From the NCBI GenBank assembly GCA_026120035.1, contig JALRME010000001.1:3299909-3363908 (forward strand): a stretch of 64,000 nt of DNA, in the 5' to 3' direction. This DNA comes from Coleophoma eucalyptorum (lineage: Eukaryota > Ascomycota > Leotiomycetes > Helotiales > Dermateaceae). The translations under genes were made by a program, and so were the position numbers. This document shows positions 32,724 through 43,558 of this stretch, piece after piece; position 1 is the first letter of the stretch; every line of letters begins with the position of its first letter. Below the pieces are notes generated by a model. It saw only the letters and a list, made by a program, of their open reading frames with translations, did no database searches and was not told the DNA's origin.

Positions 32724-35700
32724 TAGACAACGCGTGGAATTGAGGTTGATGGCACCGAGGGGTAGAGATAAATAATAAGGTACCAGAGCAGGATTACAAA
32801 AATAGAAGGATGCAGATAAGATCTGCCTACCTTTCCCATATTGCCGAACCTTACTGTATGAGGCTAAAGTGCGGATGTGTCACATAATTATCACGGCAAG
32901 GAAAAACTGTGCCGAAATCCGCGGTCCTTTCGCTGCTCTGAGGTCATTTCGCCGAGCAATAAATCACTTTGGTCTTGGCTGAAGATCGATGATACCGTTA
33001 GACCTTGGGACTGGGAGCGTTGGAGAGCAGAAGGTTGAAATAGTTCAGAGATCGAACCAGAGGAAAAGTTTATTAAGTAGCGGGAAACTGAACTGTGGCT
33101 GTGATTCCCATACCGTAAAGTAGTGCTCAAAATGGCTGGTAGGGCTGTTAGGGCTGTGTTGGACCCCATTTCTGTTGATGGGCGCATCAAATGGCATAAC
33201 GGAGTTGCATAAACATGAAATACAGATGTCTTTTGTGCAGCATTGGAACAGAGAATACGAGATACGAGGGATGCTGGTGGAGCACAAGCAGCCCTTCATA
33301 TTTTCCCGGTCGGCCATGCCGGTTCTCCCATCCCTTCTGAATCTCGACAGCCATTCCGCGAGCGTTTGGGAACATCCCAGCCCCACTGGCGTCCCTCCCA
33401 GCAATCAACCTTCACGAAACATGGTACTTCAAAGGGCTCTAAGAAACTTCCAGTAGCTGAGAGCGTCAGCACCTGCAACTCGGTACATCATCATCATCCA
33501 TGCAGCATGCAAGCACCCACACACAACACCTGGTGCCGGGACAGCGACTGAGTAGACAATGGATTTCGCTTCATTGCTACATTTTGACCTGCACAACAGC
33601 TTTGCTTCACGGTGCTCCCCTGGTTTGAATGGAATGTTTCTAACCAAGCACTTTGACCTGGGGACTATCAAATTGAAAACCCGCAGTTGCCTGTATTTTT
33701 AACGCTACATGGACGAACCATCGCAAGCACGAGTAATTGCGAGTCAAAAAGGCAGTCTCTGGCGAGCAATATATTGCTGTTGGAGCTGGTAAACAAGACA
33801 TTGAAGTTGCAGTTCGTCATCCTTCCAGCTGGGCATGGGTTACACTAGACAGCATAGGAGCTTTCTCGGGATGGCCGGGATTGGCTGCTAGAAGAAGCGG
33901 CTCTAAATCAAACTACGAATCACGTAAGCCAATGCTCCTGAGATAAGGAACGGTTCATCCGCGTGATCTATTACGTTGAAATACCTCCGGTTGTAACTGC
34001 GTACGAAGTACGTACGACCTTGGAATGCTTAGGTGGTGGCCAAGGGCGACCACGAACTGATCCTGACACAGTGCCGTCAAACGCCTATGGTCAAGACTTA
34101 CGATGGTTGGTCTACTTTAATATCCACATCTTTTGACGTGCAAAATAGGAGACAGTCCTGTCACATAATTTGCTTTCTAAGTGAAAAGGCCCCCAAGAAA
34201 CAACATTGTCTCTCCACACTGGTTTTGATCCCCTCTCCCCCGCCGTTGAGCTATGTTGAAATGGAGGTCGGCATATTCATTGGATGGCTCATTAGGCTAA
34301 AAGGAATATGGAGTACATCGTAGGGGACTTTCCTGTCTCTTCAGCATGCAATCTGTGGAATTCCGCTTTCAGGGCGGCTATCAAGCCTGCCATTGTTTGC
34401 TCTTCTTGAAATATTCGGCATTGAAACAGATGGAAGGAATCCAGAGCATATTACCCCAGATTGTGCAACGAGCAAACCGGGTGTAGCCGGGACAGGATAA
34501 GTCCTCCTATTCAATAGAAGACATGGGGTTTTCCTTCTGTCTGGGCTGACCTCGAGTCCGTCTGCTTCATCCCGCTGGAAAGAAGAGCGAGACAGCCAGT
34601 TTTGAGGTAAGGAACCCCCCACCCCCATATGAAGGTAGCAGAACATAGTTCTTCACCGTCCATTGAATATAGTACTAGGATGGATAATGAAAGGACTAGA
34701 TGCAGGAGCCATGTGCAGTTGCTAATTGTTGACCTAAAAACTTTATTCCAGCAGTTCTTCGTGTAGCCAATGGTTACTGGTGCCTCATAGCTCCCCTTCT
34801 AATACAGGGTCGTCTGGACTTGCTCCTGGGGGATCTGAGCTAAATGTGACAGCCTGTGCGACTTTGCAGCCAGTTTTTATTGCTGCTCCGTGACGGCATT
34901 CAATAACAGAACAAGAATATCATAATAATACAGGGGTTGCACTTACTGCAGAGTCCTCAGAAGCTTACGAGCAGCTTTGAAAGCGGTTTGCATCCCGAAA
35001 TTCTCCTATCGTCTTTCAAACATACCGGATACATATGTTATGGAGTAGCAAGTATGCTTTGCAGATGTTGAGATACGTTCGAATTAGCCAGCAGGCAGAG
35101 TCTACATATGTAGATAATAATTATACATATGCTGGATCCACTGAGGTAGCACATATAGAATATCCGCCCTTGAAATTTCAGTGCAAATGGGCAAATTGAG
35201 CTGTTAAGGTCGAGGGGAAAAAGGTTCGCGTTATCAAAGTCAAGGTGGTATTGTAAAGAGAAGTAATATTCAACCTGCACATTATACGCCCTTGCACTTC
35301 ATGGCATGAGGGAACTAAAGATAGTATCCTTAGGTAAGACTAGACTTCACTACTTCAAACTTTTGAAAGAGCTTCTGCTGGATGTATAGATGGCTTCTCT
35401 GATATCCATATTCGAGGATTTTTATCTGCATTGAAATTCTGCATTGGTACTGAAATATTAAACAAGACAAGCAAGATGTCGTTGGTGTATAAAGTAAATC
35501 TTCTCGTCTAATTCACAGATGCTGACCACTTTGGATGGCGTTCGGTAAGGGAGAGTCGATGACAAAGAACTTGTAGACAAAACGGGCTTCAAATTTTTGA
35601 GATCGTCCAGATATCTGCTCTAGTACGAATATCTTCGTATCGAGAACTAGCACTAACTACACCCAAGCTTCCATGTAAGTACCTACGATGGGATTACTCA

Positions 35701-37228
35701 AAACAACACATGAAGGCTTTTAGGATCATGAGACCCTTAAAACAATCCGTCGTGCTTTATTACTCGAAGGCACGTAAAACTCGATGAAATCATTGCATGG
35801 CACAGCGAAAATCGCCAATTTCTGCTAAGATGAGAATGTAGTGGCCCAGGCTCGGCTCCCCGACCTGCTTCTGCCATCCTGCAGGATGCTTGACGTGCAT
35901 ATTCCTCCGCACCTGCCCAAAGTATCGGGGAGTTGGGAAAACCTTCGATGTGTAAAAATGAATAACAACATGTAGCTTCGCCGACGGCAACGAGTATTGT
36001 TGTGGTTAGCTTCGCTACTAAAGAGGACGCGTCGTGACGACCCTGCGCCGCACGCTCTGGGGTAGATTACTCTAGAGCGGTTAAGAATCTATCATCAGAT
36101 CTTTATAATGCACGATTTACCATTGATTAGGAAGGCTGTGTCTTGATGGTTATATGTTTGTTAGCTGCGAACTCCAGAATTATGACGAAAAGTGTGAATT
36201 AGATGGGACAACAGTCTTTTCTTCATTATTGTCGAGGCATGTGAAAAACTCAAAGGGCCAAATGGCGTGCGGTGCGATCATTTCGTTTCTGTCAGTACAG
36301 GCCAGGAACAGCGCTTTTTCCCGCATTTCTGACTGCTTGAGCGACGCTTCTCGTGAGACCATTCCCCATCTGTCTTCCACCGCCCCGCTGAAAAGTTAGA
36401 CTTCTCACAGCCTACAACATTCCAAGAGCTTCAGCCGCAGCAGGAATCGGATTGTTGGCAAACGTCGGTGAGGGAATTTGCGGGGTGAGGAGTGTTTCCC
36501 GCAAGCGGTTTTTAGTTGCAGCTCCCCCAGGTTGAAGGAACTTGCTCGATGACTAAAGAAATGCCCTTAACGTTGCTCGTTCCTCTTATCGTCTCGCCGT
36601 TAGCGATGAAAGCCCTGCTGTGGAGGCGCAACCATGGACACCAGCTAAGCAGGTGGATTGCTTTGGCCTCAAAAGACTGTCGCTCATTTGTAGCGGTTGG
36701 ACATGCGACCTAGTACTAGTAGGAAAATACGTAGTACCAAGGCAGGCCCAAGCCTCTATTGCAGCTTCTGCCCCTCCCATATCAGTGGTAGAAAACGAGT
36801 GTTGCTTCTAGCTCCCTTGGCATGCAGGGCGTTGACAGACAGTTCGTAGTCACGGCCATTGATAGAGTCGCCATGGCCTTCGATAGAGTCTGTCTTTCCG
36901 TGTGGCAATCCTGTCACATCGCGCAATTCTGCCGCAATATTTGTCGGGTGGGTACACACGCTGGGTAGCTCTATCGGCAACCCAAGGGTGAGTGAGGGTG
37001 CAACCCAAGCATGCTTGTGACCCCCGATATTGCCTTGGCACGCCCGAAATGTCGTCTTAATGATTCGCAAAGGATGCGATAGTAAGCTGAGAGCCAAGAT
37101 ATTCCAAGAGATAAGGAAAGATAGTGTAAAAGGTAAAGCTGTTATAAGAAGGTCGTAGGTTCCGTCGTTGTTTTTCGGCTGCTATCCTTCGGAATTCACC
37201 TTGTTTCCTCACGCCGACAGACTCGAGC
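32724..37228. other. 4.5-kb gene-poor region
   Basis: No recognised gene. Short overlapping ORFs near 33045-33550, 34033-34646, 35038-35280, 36154-36399 and 36516-37097 have no family resemblance, signal peptide with Cys pattern, or convincing splice sites. The right end holds the amino-acid permease promoter. Confidence 0.5.
37109..37124 (+). promoter_or_regulatory. Paired GATA sites upstream of the permease
   Basis: AGATAA (37109-37114) and AGATAG (37119-37124), same strand, 10 bp apart, about 105-120 bp upstream of the ATG. Paired HGATAR sites bind AreA/NIT2-type nitrogen regulators. A TATA-like TATAAG is at 37143-37148. Confidence 0.4.
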
Positions 37229-39700
37229 ATGGCTGATATTCACAAGTACGCCGACGACTCGTCGTCGCAGGAGAAAGGGCCACATGCCTCTTTCCAGGCC
37301 CCCGCTATCATCGACCATGGCGACTTTGACAGCGAGAGAGACCTGACGCATCGTGGGCTAGGCGCCCGCCAGGTTACTATGATTGCTATCGGAGGAGCTA
37401 TTGGTACTGGTTTGATTATCGGAACGTAAGTTGGAATAATGCTGGAGTTGTGGTGGTGAGGGGTTGATGATGAGTGACCTTGCTCCTCGTAGCCTCTTCT
37501 TACTGCGCACTTGAAACCTTTCCAATCACTATTAATTTGGCTCCCTTTACTAACTTTGGCATAGAGGCAAAGCACTGGCACAAGCTGGTCCGGCAAGTAT
37601 ACTTATTGGATATACATTGGTCGGTTTTGAATGGTCGGTGATAGCCAAGGGATGACTCGCTCTTTTACAATTGATCTGACTTTGGATGTAGTTTTCTTGT
37701 TATGGCAGCGCTCGGAGAAATGGCTGCCTGGCTCCCACTACCATCAGGTTTCACCGGATATGCGAATCGTTTTGTCGATCCGGCTCTTGGTAAGTTGGTC
37801 GGCCATTGGCCAACCTCCTTTCTAGCAAACCTCTCTTGCCAACCTTGACGTTTTCTCCTTGCTTAAAGCATTACTAACAGCGCCCAGGTTACTGCCTAGG
37901 TGTCAACTACTGGTTCAAATACATTATTGTGGTATGTTTTGTCTCTAATCTCTCATATCTGGCCCGCTTGTTTCGAAGACTGGCGGTGGCTCGTTGAGGT
38001 CCACCTAGAAGCTTTGGAGCATCGATTCCTAACATCAGAATAGACGCCCAATAATCTCGTTGCCTGTTCTCTTGTCTTACAATTTTGGGCTAGCCCAGAG
38101 AAGGTAGTGCTTTTAACCCTACCACACCTTGTAGCCCACTAATACATCGTTAGGTGAATCCCGGGGTTTGGATAGCAATTTTCTTAGTTCTGATTATTGC
38201 GATCAATTTCTTAGGAGTTAAATTCTTTGGTGAATTTGAGTAAGTTGCTACGTTTATCTTGTTCATTTCCTATGGTGTGGGACATCCAGCTTTCTTTGTG
38301 TCCTGATCGAGCTGTCATGTTCTCAGGTTTTCCAGCCTTGAACAGTAATCAGCTTCGATAGGTGTGACTATACATCCCGTCTATAAATCAATAGAGTGAG
38401 GCTTCGAATTCTTCACTAACGCTGTATTGCAGATTTTACCTCTCTAGCATCAAGGTTATCGTTATCCTTGCCTTGATTCTTCTCAGTCTAATCTTGGCCT
38501 GTGGAGGTGGACCAAATGACACACAAACAGGCTTTGTTTTCTACAAGAATCCTGGCGCCTTCCATGAATACATCCTTGAAGGATCAGCTGGAAGATTCTT
38601 AGCTGTGTGGTCTACTTTTACTACTGCTGTATTTGCTTACCTCGGCACTGAATGTAAGTTTCTCCCTGCAATCGATCCTAAATACTGCAATCGAAAGAGT
38701 GCAATACCATTCGAACAAGTCGGGTGAACCGCATCATTAGTTCAAAGCAAGCGCTGACAATTATTTTCTAATAGTGGTCGGAGTTACCGTGGGTGAAGCT
38801 GCCAACCCTCGCCGTGTTATCCCTCGTGCGATCAAGCTCACATTCTACCGAATCTTGCTCTTCTACGTGGTCTTGGTCTTCTTGCTCACCTTACTTGTGC
38901 CTTACAATTCTCCACAACTTATTGCTGCCAACAAGAAAAGCACAACCGCAACTGCCAGTCCTTTTGTTGTTGCTATAACCCTTAGTGGTATCAAGACACT
39001 CCCAGCCATCTTGAACGGATGCATTCTTATCTTCGTCCTGTCTGCCGCCAATTCAGATCTCTACATCGCCTCACGTACCCTTTACGGTCTCGCCAAGGAA
39101 GGAAAGGCTCCCGCAATATTCAAACGTTGTGATCGTCGTGGAGTGCCCATTTATGCCCTCGGACTTTCATCTTGTTTCTGTCTACTTGCATTTCTGTCCG
39201 TGTCGAAGGGCAGCAATAAAGTTTTCGGATATTTCGTGAATCTGGTAACCATGTTCGGCTTATTGACCTGGATTTCCATTCTCATTTCGCACATTTTCTT
39301 TGTGAAAGCGAGACAGGCCCAAGGAATTCCTAATAATGCTCTTGCCTACGTTGCACCACTTGGAATCTGGGGTTCCTACGGAGCTCTGGCTTTCGCCATC
39401 TTGATCGCTATATTCAAGGGCTTCCCTCTCTTTTGTTACAAGAAGCTTGGGACAGAATTTGACACCAGCACATTCATCACGACCTATCTCGGAATTCCGC
39501 TATACTTTATCATGTTCTTCGGGTACAAGTTCATCAGAAAGACCAAGGTCCTCAAGCCACATGAGGCAGATCTGTACTCCGGCAAGGCCAGAATCGACGC
39601 AGAGGAGGAGGAGTTCTTGGCTCAACAGGCTGCAAAGAAGGGAGGTCCAGAAACTAAGATGGAGAAGATTTACCGCTTAACCTTGGGATGGGCTTTCTAG
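37229..39700 (+). CDS. Amino-acid permease (AAP/YAT family)
   Basis: Eight exons: 37229-37425, 37565-37633, 37692-37789, 37888-37931, 38044-38103, 38154-38239, 38433-38653, 38775-39700 (1701 nt, 566 aa). Plasma-membrane amino-acid/proton symporter. After a polar N terminus come the TM1 signature IAIGGAIGTGLIIGTGKAL, then AALGEMAAWLPLPSGFTGYA, the PNNLVACSLVLQFW block, FEFYLSSIKVIVILALI, and GVTVGEAANPRRVIPRAIK followed by the TM6-TM12 half with RGVPIYALG. Substrate cannot be told; the blocks resemble general, proline and basic amino-acid permeases. Exon 2 needs a weak donor (GTCGGT); its placement gives the expected spacing before FLVMAALGEM. Confidence 0.93.
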
Positions 39701-40205
39701 GTTATCCACCACTTATAGAGAATCTATAGGACTTATAACATCAGCCAGACTTTTTTTTTGACTTCGAGCTTTCATATGGTTGCTAAATTTGAACCTTCAT
39801 AGTCCAGATCCTGCCTTCTAACCCACATTTTACAGGAACCAGTAAAAGAAAGAAGTATGCGCCCAGAAGTGAGTTGCGCCACTGACTGGTGCAAAATGGA
39901 GTTTGATTCTCAAATCACTAGAACAAATCATCTAGGAATAAAGTATGCCCGTGACTCGCAATGCTGCTCTCAAATAGGAAAATTGTGTACAGCTGCATAC
40001 TGTCAGCACTAAATATTTCGCTCGTTCCAATGAACTTACTTGGTTTGACCATCAGTCTCGAGCTACATTCACGAGATATACTAAAACTTCTGCAAGTATC
40101 TTCAAGATTCATCGCTCTGAATGGCGTTTTCATCTGTACGTGATATCCCGCAATTTCTTGATATCATTGCCATTTGCAGGATGCTTCGCAGTGGACGTCT
40201 CAAAA

Positions 40206-40223
40206 TGGCAATTTTAATTGCCA
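40206..40223. promoter_or_regulatory. Inverted repeat TGGCAATT-TT-AATTGCCA
   Basis: 8-bp perfect arms around a 2-bp spacer, about 90 bp upstream of the start codon, overlapping CCAAT-like sequences on both sides (gccaattc; ctattggc). A plausible factor site. Confidence 0.4.
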
Positions 40224-40257
40224 ATTCACGCTATTGGCGTTTGCGTTGTCCCAGGTG

Positions 40258-40265
40258 TATATAAT
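40258..40265 (+). promoter_or_regulatory. TATA box of the phospholipase B-like gene
   Basis: TATATAAT 48 bp upstream of the ATG. Confidence 0.5.
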
Positions 40266-40312
40266 GTTGTTCAAGAACGCCAAGTGCTGTATGCAGCAAG
40301 CACATACTCACC

Positions 40313-42315
40313 ATGTCTCGCCTTATCGTTCCGGTACTTTTGGCTCTTAGTAAGTCAATCGTAAAAAAAATTAGATTATGCTAACAAAATGCAGCCACAT
40401 TATCTAACAGTGAAAACCTCTCAACGGACCAAGCTTTGTCAGCAAGCTATGCACCTTTCTATATCGACTGCCCAGATACTCAGTGGATCCGTCCAGCTGA
40501 ACTCAGCCATGAGGAGCAAACCTGGGTTCATGCTCGGAAAAAAGAAGTTCTCTGTGCTCTTGAGACATACCTTGAAAATCTCGGAATGGAGCACTTCGAT
40601 GTCGGAAAATATGTTGGACACATGATCAACTCCAACTACTCAGACGTCCCGACACTTAGCTTTGCCATCAGCGGTGGTGGCTTTGCATCAGCATTTACAG
40701 GTGCTGGTGGCATGAGGGCTCTTGATTCTCGTCTGGATGCTGCGAATGAACAGCGTACTGGTGGTCTGCTTCAGAGCATGACTTACATGACGGGTCAATC
40801 TGGAGGGGCTTGGATACCTCTCTCACTTGCAGTTCACAACTTTCCAACTCTTGACGAGCTCATGGATGACTGGCAACCTGAGTTATCCAGACAGGATAAT
40901 GTCACCAACACCACAACGTACGCTGGCACAACCACCTCAATCTTCTTGGATCTTGCTGCTAAAGCAAAAGCTGGGTTTGATGTCGGCATGGCAGATTTCA
41001 TTGGCCGTTCTTACGGCTATGAATTTCTTCCCGGTCCTCGTGGTGGTCTTAATGTCACGGTCTCCAGCATTGTGAATCAGAGCAGTTTCATCAATCATGA
41101 AATGCCTTTCCCCATCTTTATTGCGACCGCCTTGGATGCGTATGACCAAGAGTTCATTGGGTTGAAAGTTCCGTATGCAAACAGTACTGATGTATGTCTT
41201 TCATCAAAGTTTGGAACTACACTAACGTGTATAGTATGAATTCACCCCCTACCATATTGGTGCTTGGGATGGAATCACACCGGGGTTCTTTCCTTTGGAA
41301 TACGCAGGGACTAGTCTCTACAACGGCTCTGTAGTGAATGAAAGTGCGTGCGTCAAAGGTTTTGATCGTGCAAGGTGAGACTTCACAAATCCAGAGAACA
41401 TAACTAATTCATTACAGTTTGATGGTTGGCACAGCTGCTGCTGCAATAAACTTTTGGTACATTGAGGATGAGACCAATGGCACCGAAGCGCAGTTCTCGA
41501 AAAGGTCTGCTGTAACTAAAAGGGATACGGTAACATTTTTCCCTATCGAAGAGCTCGAGGAATTGTTTGAAGTCTTCAACAAGACATTCCATCGGAATAT
41601 GTCTGAAGTTGCTTACTCAAACTGGCCAAACCCATTTGCAGGAATTGTTCCTGACGCACAAGCCGAACTCAACTTTGTGGACAGTAGTGAGACGGGAGTG
41701 GCGCTTCCTTTATGGCCATTGATCCAGCCAGCCCGAGAACCATCTTTCATCATTGCTTGGGATAACAATGAAGATTCAGCGCCATATCTTTGGAACAATG
41801 GTACAAACATGTATGATGCTTACCTGCAAGCAAACAGGTCCAACATACCATTTCCTATTGTTCCACCACCAACTACTATGCTCAATCTAAACTACACTCT
41901 TGAACCTGTCTTCTTTGGCTGCGATGCGAAACTGACAACGACAAAAGACACGAAGGGCCCCATCATCCTCTATCTCGCAAACGCCCCATACAGTGCATAT
42001 ACCAACATCACCTTTACAACCCCAGCCACATCACTAATCGAAGTCCACAACATCTTCACCAACAGTTTCGACATGTTCACGCAAGGAAATGGCACTCTGG
42101 ATAAAGAATGGCCGATATGTCTTGGTTGTGCAGCTATTGATAGGAGCTTGGAAAAGGCGCATATGAAAAGGACGAAGCAGTGTAAGAAGTGCTTTGAGAA
42201 ATATTGCTGGGATGGTACTTTAAATGAGACTACGCCTTCTGGAGTTTTCGATCCCAGTCTGAGGCTAGATCCTAGTCTTGGGTTTTTGGAGTGGAATGAG
42301 ACGCATCCTTACTGA
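40313..42315 (+). CDS. PLB: Secreted lysophospholipase / phospholipase B-like
   Basis: Exons 40313-40349, 40395-41191, 41235-41374, 41418-42315 (1872 nt, 623 aa). A short signal peptide (SRLIVPVLLALTTLS) leads to CPDTQWIRPA, the usual PLB mature start. The cPLA2-like domain has SGGGFASAFTGAG (about 105-117), nucleophile motif GQSGG with Ser148, and VDSSETG with Asp413 followed by LPLWPLIQPAR. The C-terminal domain has the Cys block CLGCAAID..CKKCFEKYCW. Many N-glycosylation sequons. Oddity: the arginine normally after GGGY/F (catalytic in fungal PLB and cPLA2) is Ala110, so activity may differ. No GPI signal visible. Confidence 0.9.
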
Positions 42316-42659
42316 AGATAGGGTTGCCTTTCGAGGGAATGCATATGCTTATGCACTGAAGTAACCATAGGATAAGTAATCAGTAGTGTATTTTTGGGGG
42401 AAATTGTTATCACTGGAAGTTTGCCATGAAATGGGTAGTAAAAGGCAGGAAGTTATGTCAAAGTAAACGAGATCGCAGTATTGATGAAATTCAGTAAAGA
42501 ATGGTGGCTCATATGATTATAGTTACTTCATGTGCTTTAATATAAGCACTGAATTGTGATTTATTTGCAACTATTTACAGAGAAAGCTACTCTGGATTCA
42601 TACTCTGAATCAATCTGATCCTACGTCACCTGTAGCGCAAACATGGACAGCAAAATCTT
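42316..42659. other. Convergent intergenic region
   Basis: 344 AT-rich bp between facing stop codons of the PLB-like and AA9 genes; 3' UTRs only. Confidence 0.6.
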
Positions 42660-43558
42660 CTAGCAAGTGAAAAGAGTTGGTCCTGGAATGGTGTATGTCG
42701 CATTGACTGAGTTATCAAAAGTAACACCAGCCGAGGTAGGAGTGTAGGCGCCAGGGAAGGCAACCTTCTCAGTTGGACCAGTGCTAGTACCAGATCCAGT
42801 GATGGAAATCTGGTGGCAAGATGGGTAGAATTGTGCGCCGGGGTATGTAACAGCGGTGAATACAGCGATGATTTCGTGACGGACGAGATAGTCGCCGGCA
42901 GCAAGGCAGGATGGAATCGTGTATGATGCAGTTCCGCCAGCAGTCATGAGTGGAGTCTACAATTGTCAGGTCTGTATGAAATTATGTGAGGTGATGGACT
43001 TACAGTGGCCCAAACATCAGAAGTTCCGGTGCGTCCTTCTTCTTGAACCTTGAACCAAACAGCACTTGAAAATTCAGCTTGATACAGATAAATATTAGTC
43101 GAGAAAAACTAACTCGGTTCCTGGGAGATAGGTCTCGCATCCAGCATCAGGGCACTTTGCCATGTAAGTGATGACAGGGCCGAAATGGCTGCTTGGCCAT
43201 AAAGACCATGCGATCTCAACATCGGTTCCAGCAGCCACAGGACCAGCAGTCAAGTTTGCTGGTGATGAACCATTGATTCCACCAGCCGTATAACCACCAC
43301 ATTGAAGATCGATGAGAGTGACATCGGTAATGGGTCCGTTTCCTTGAACTGGACGAACGACGCGAGCAGGAGTTGGAACCGTGTATGGATCTGAGTTAAT
43401 CTTTGGCAGTGTTAATAACTATTATATCACAACCTAACGAGGAGCCTTACGAGATATCCGGTATAGTCTACTCCACCGGCAGTGAGATTGGTGACATAAC
43501 CATGTGCAGAAACAGTGGCTGCCAGAGCCGCAACGGTAGAAAGGGTTTGGAAAAGCAT
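42660..43558 (-). CDS. AA9 lytic polysaccharide monooxygenase
   Basis: Exons 43558-43451, 43400-43114, 43064-43004, 42956-42660 (753 nt, 250 aa). Copper enzyme that oxidatively cleaves cellulose or hemicellulose. The signal peptide (18 residues) leaves His19 as the mature N terminus (SA|HGYVTN), the first copper-brace ligand; the second His is in SSHFGP (about residue 108). Axial Tyr is in QFYPSCHQI (about 196) and the second-sphere His in YLVRHEI (about 179). Conserved AVWFKV follows splicing of GA|T. The protein ends at the catalytic domain without CBM1. Intron 2 has GTTAGT donor and a GACTAAT branch. Confidence 0.94.

Larger units (their letters stand above)
39701..40312. other. Intergenic, phospholipase promoter
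   Basis: 612 bp holding the permease 3' flank and the promoter of the phospholipase B-like gene (see inverted repeat and TATA box). Confidence 0.6.
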
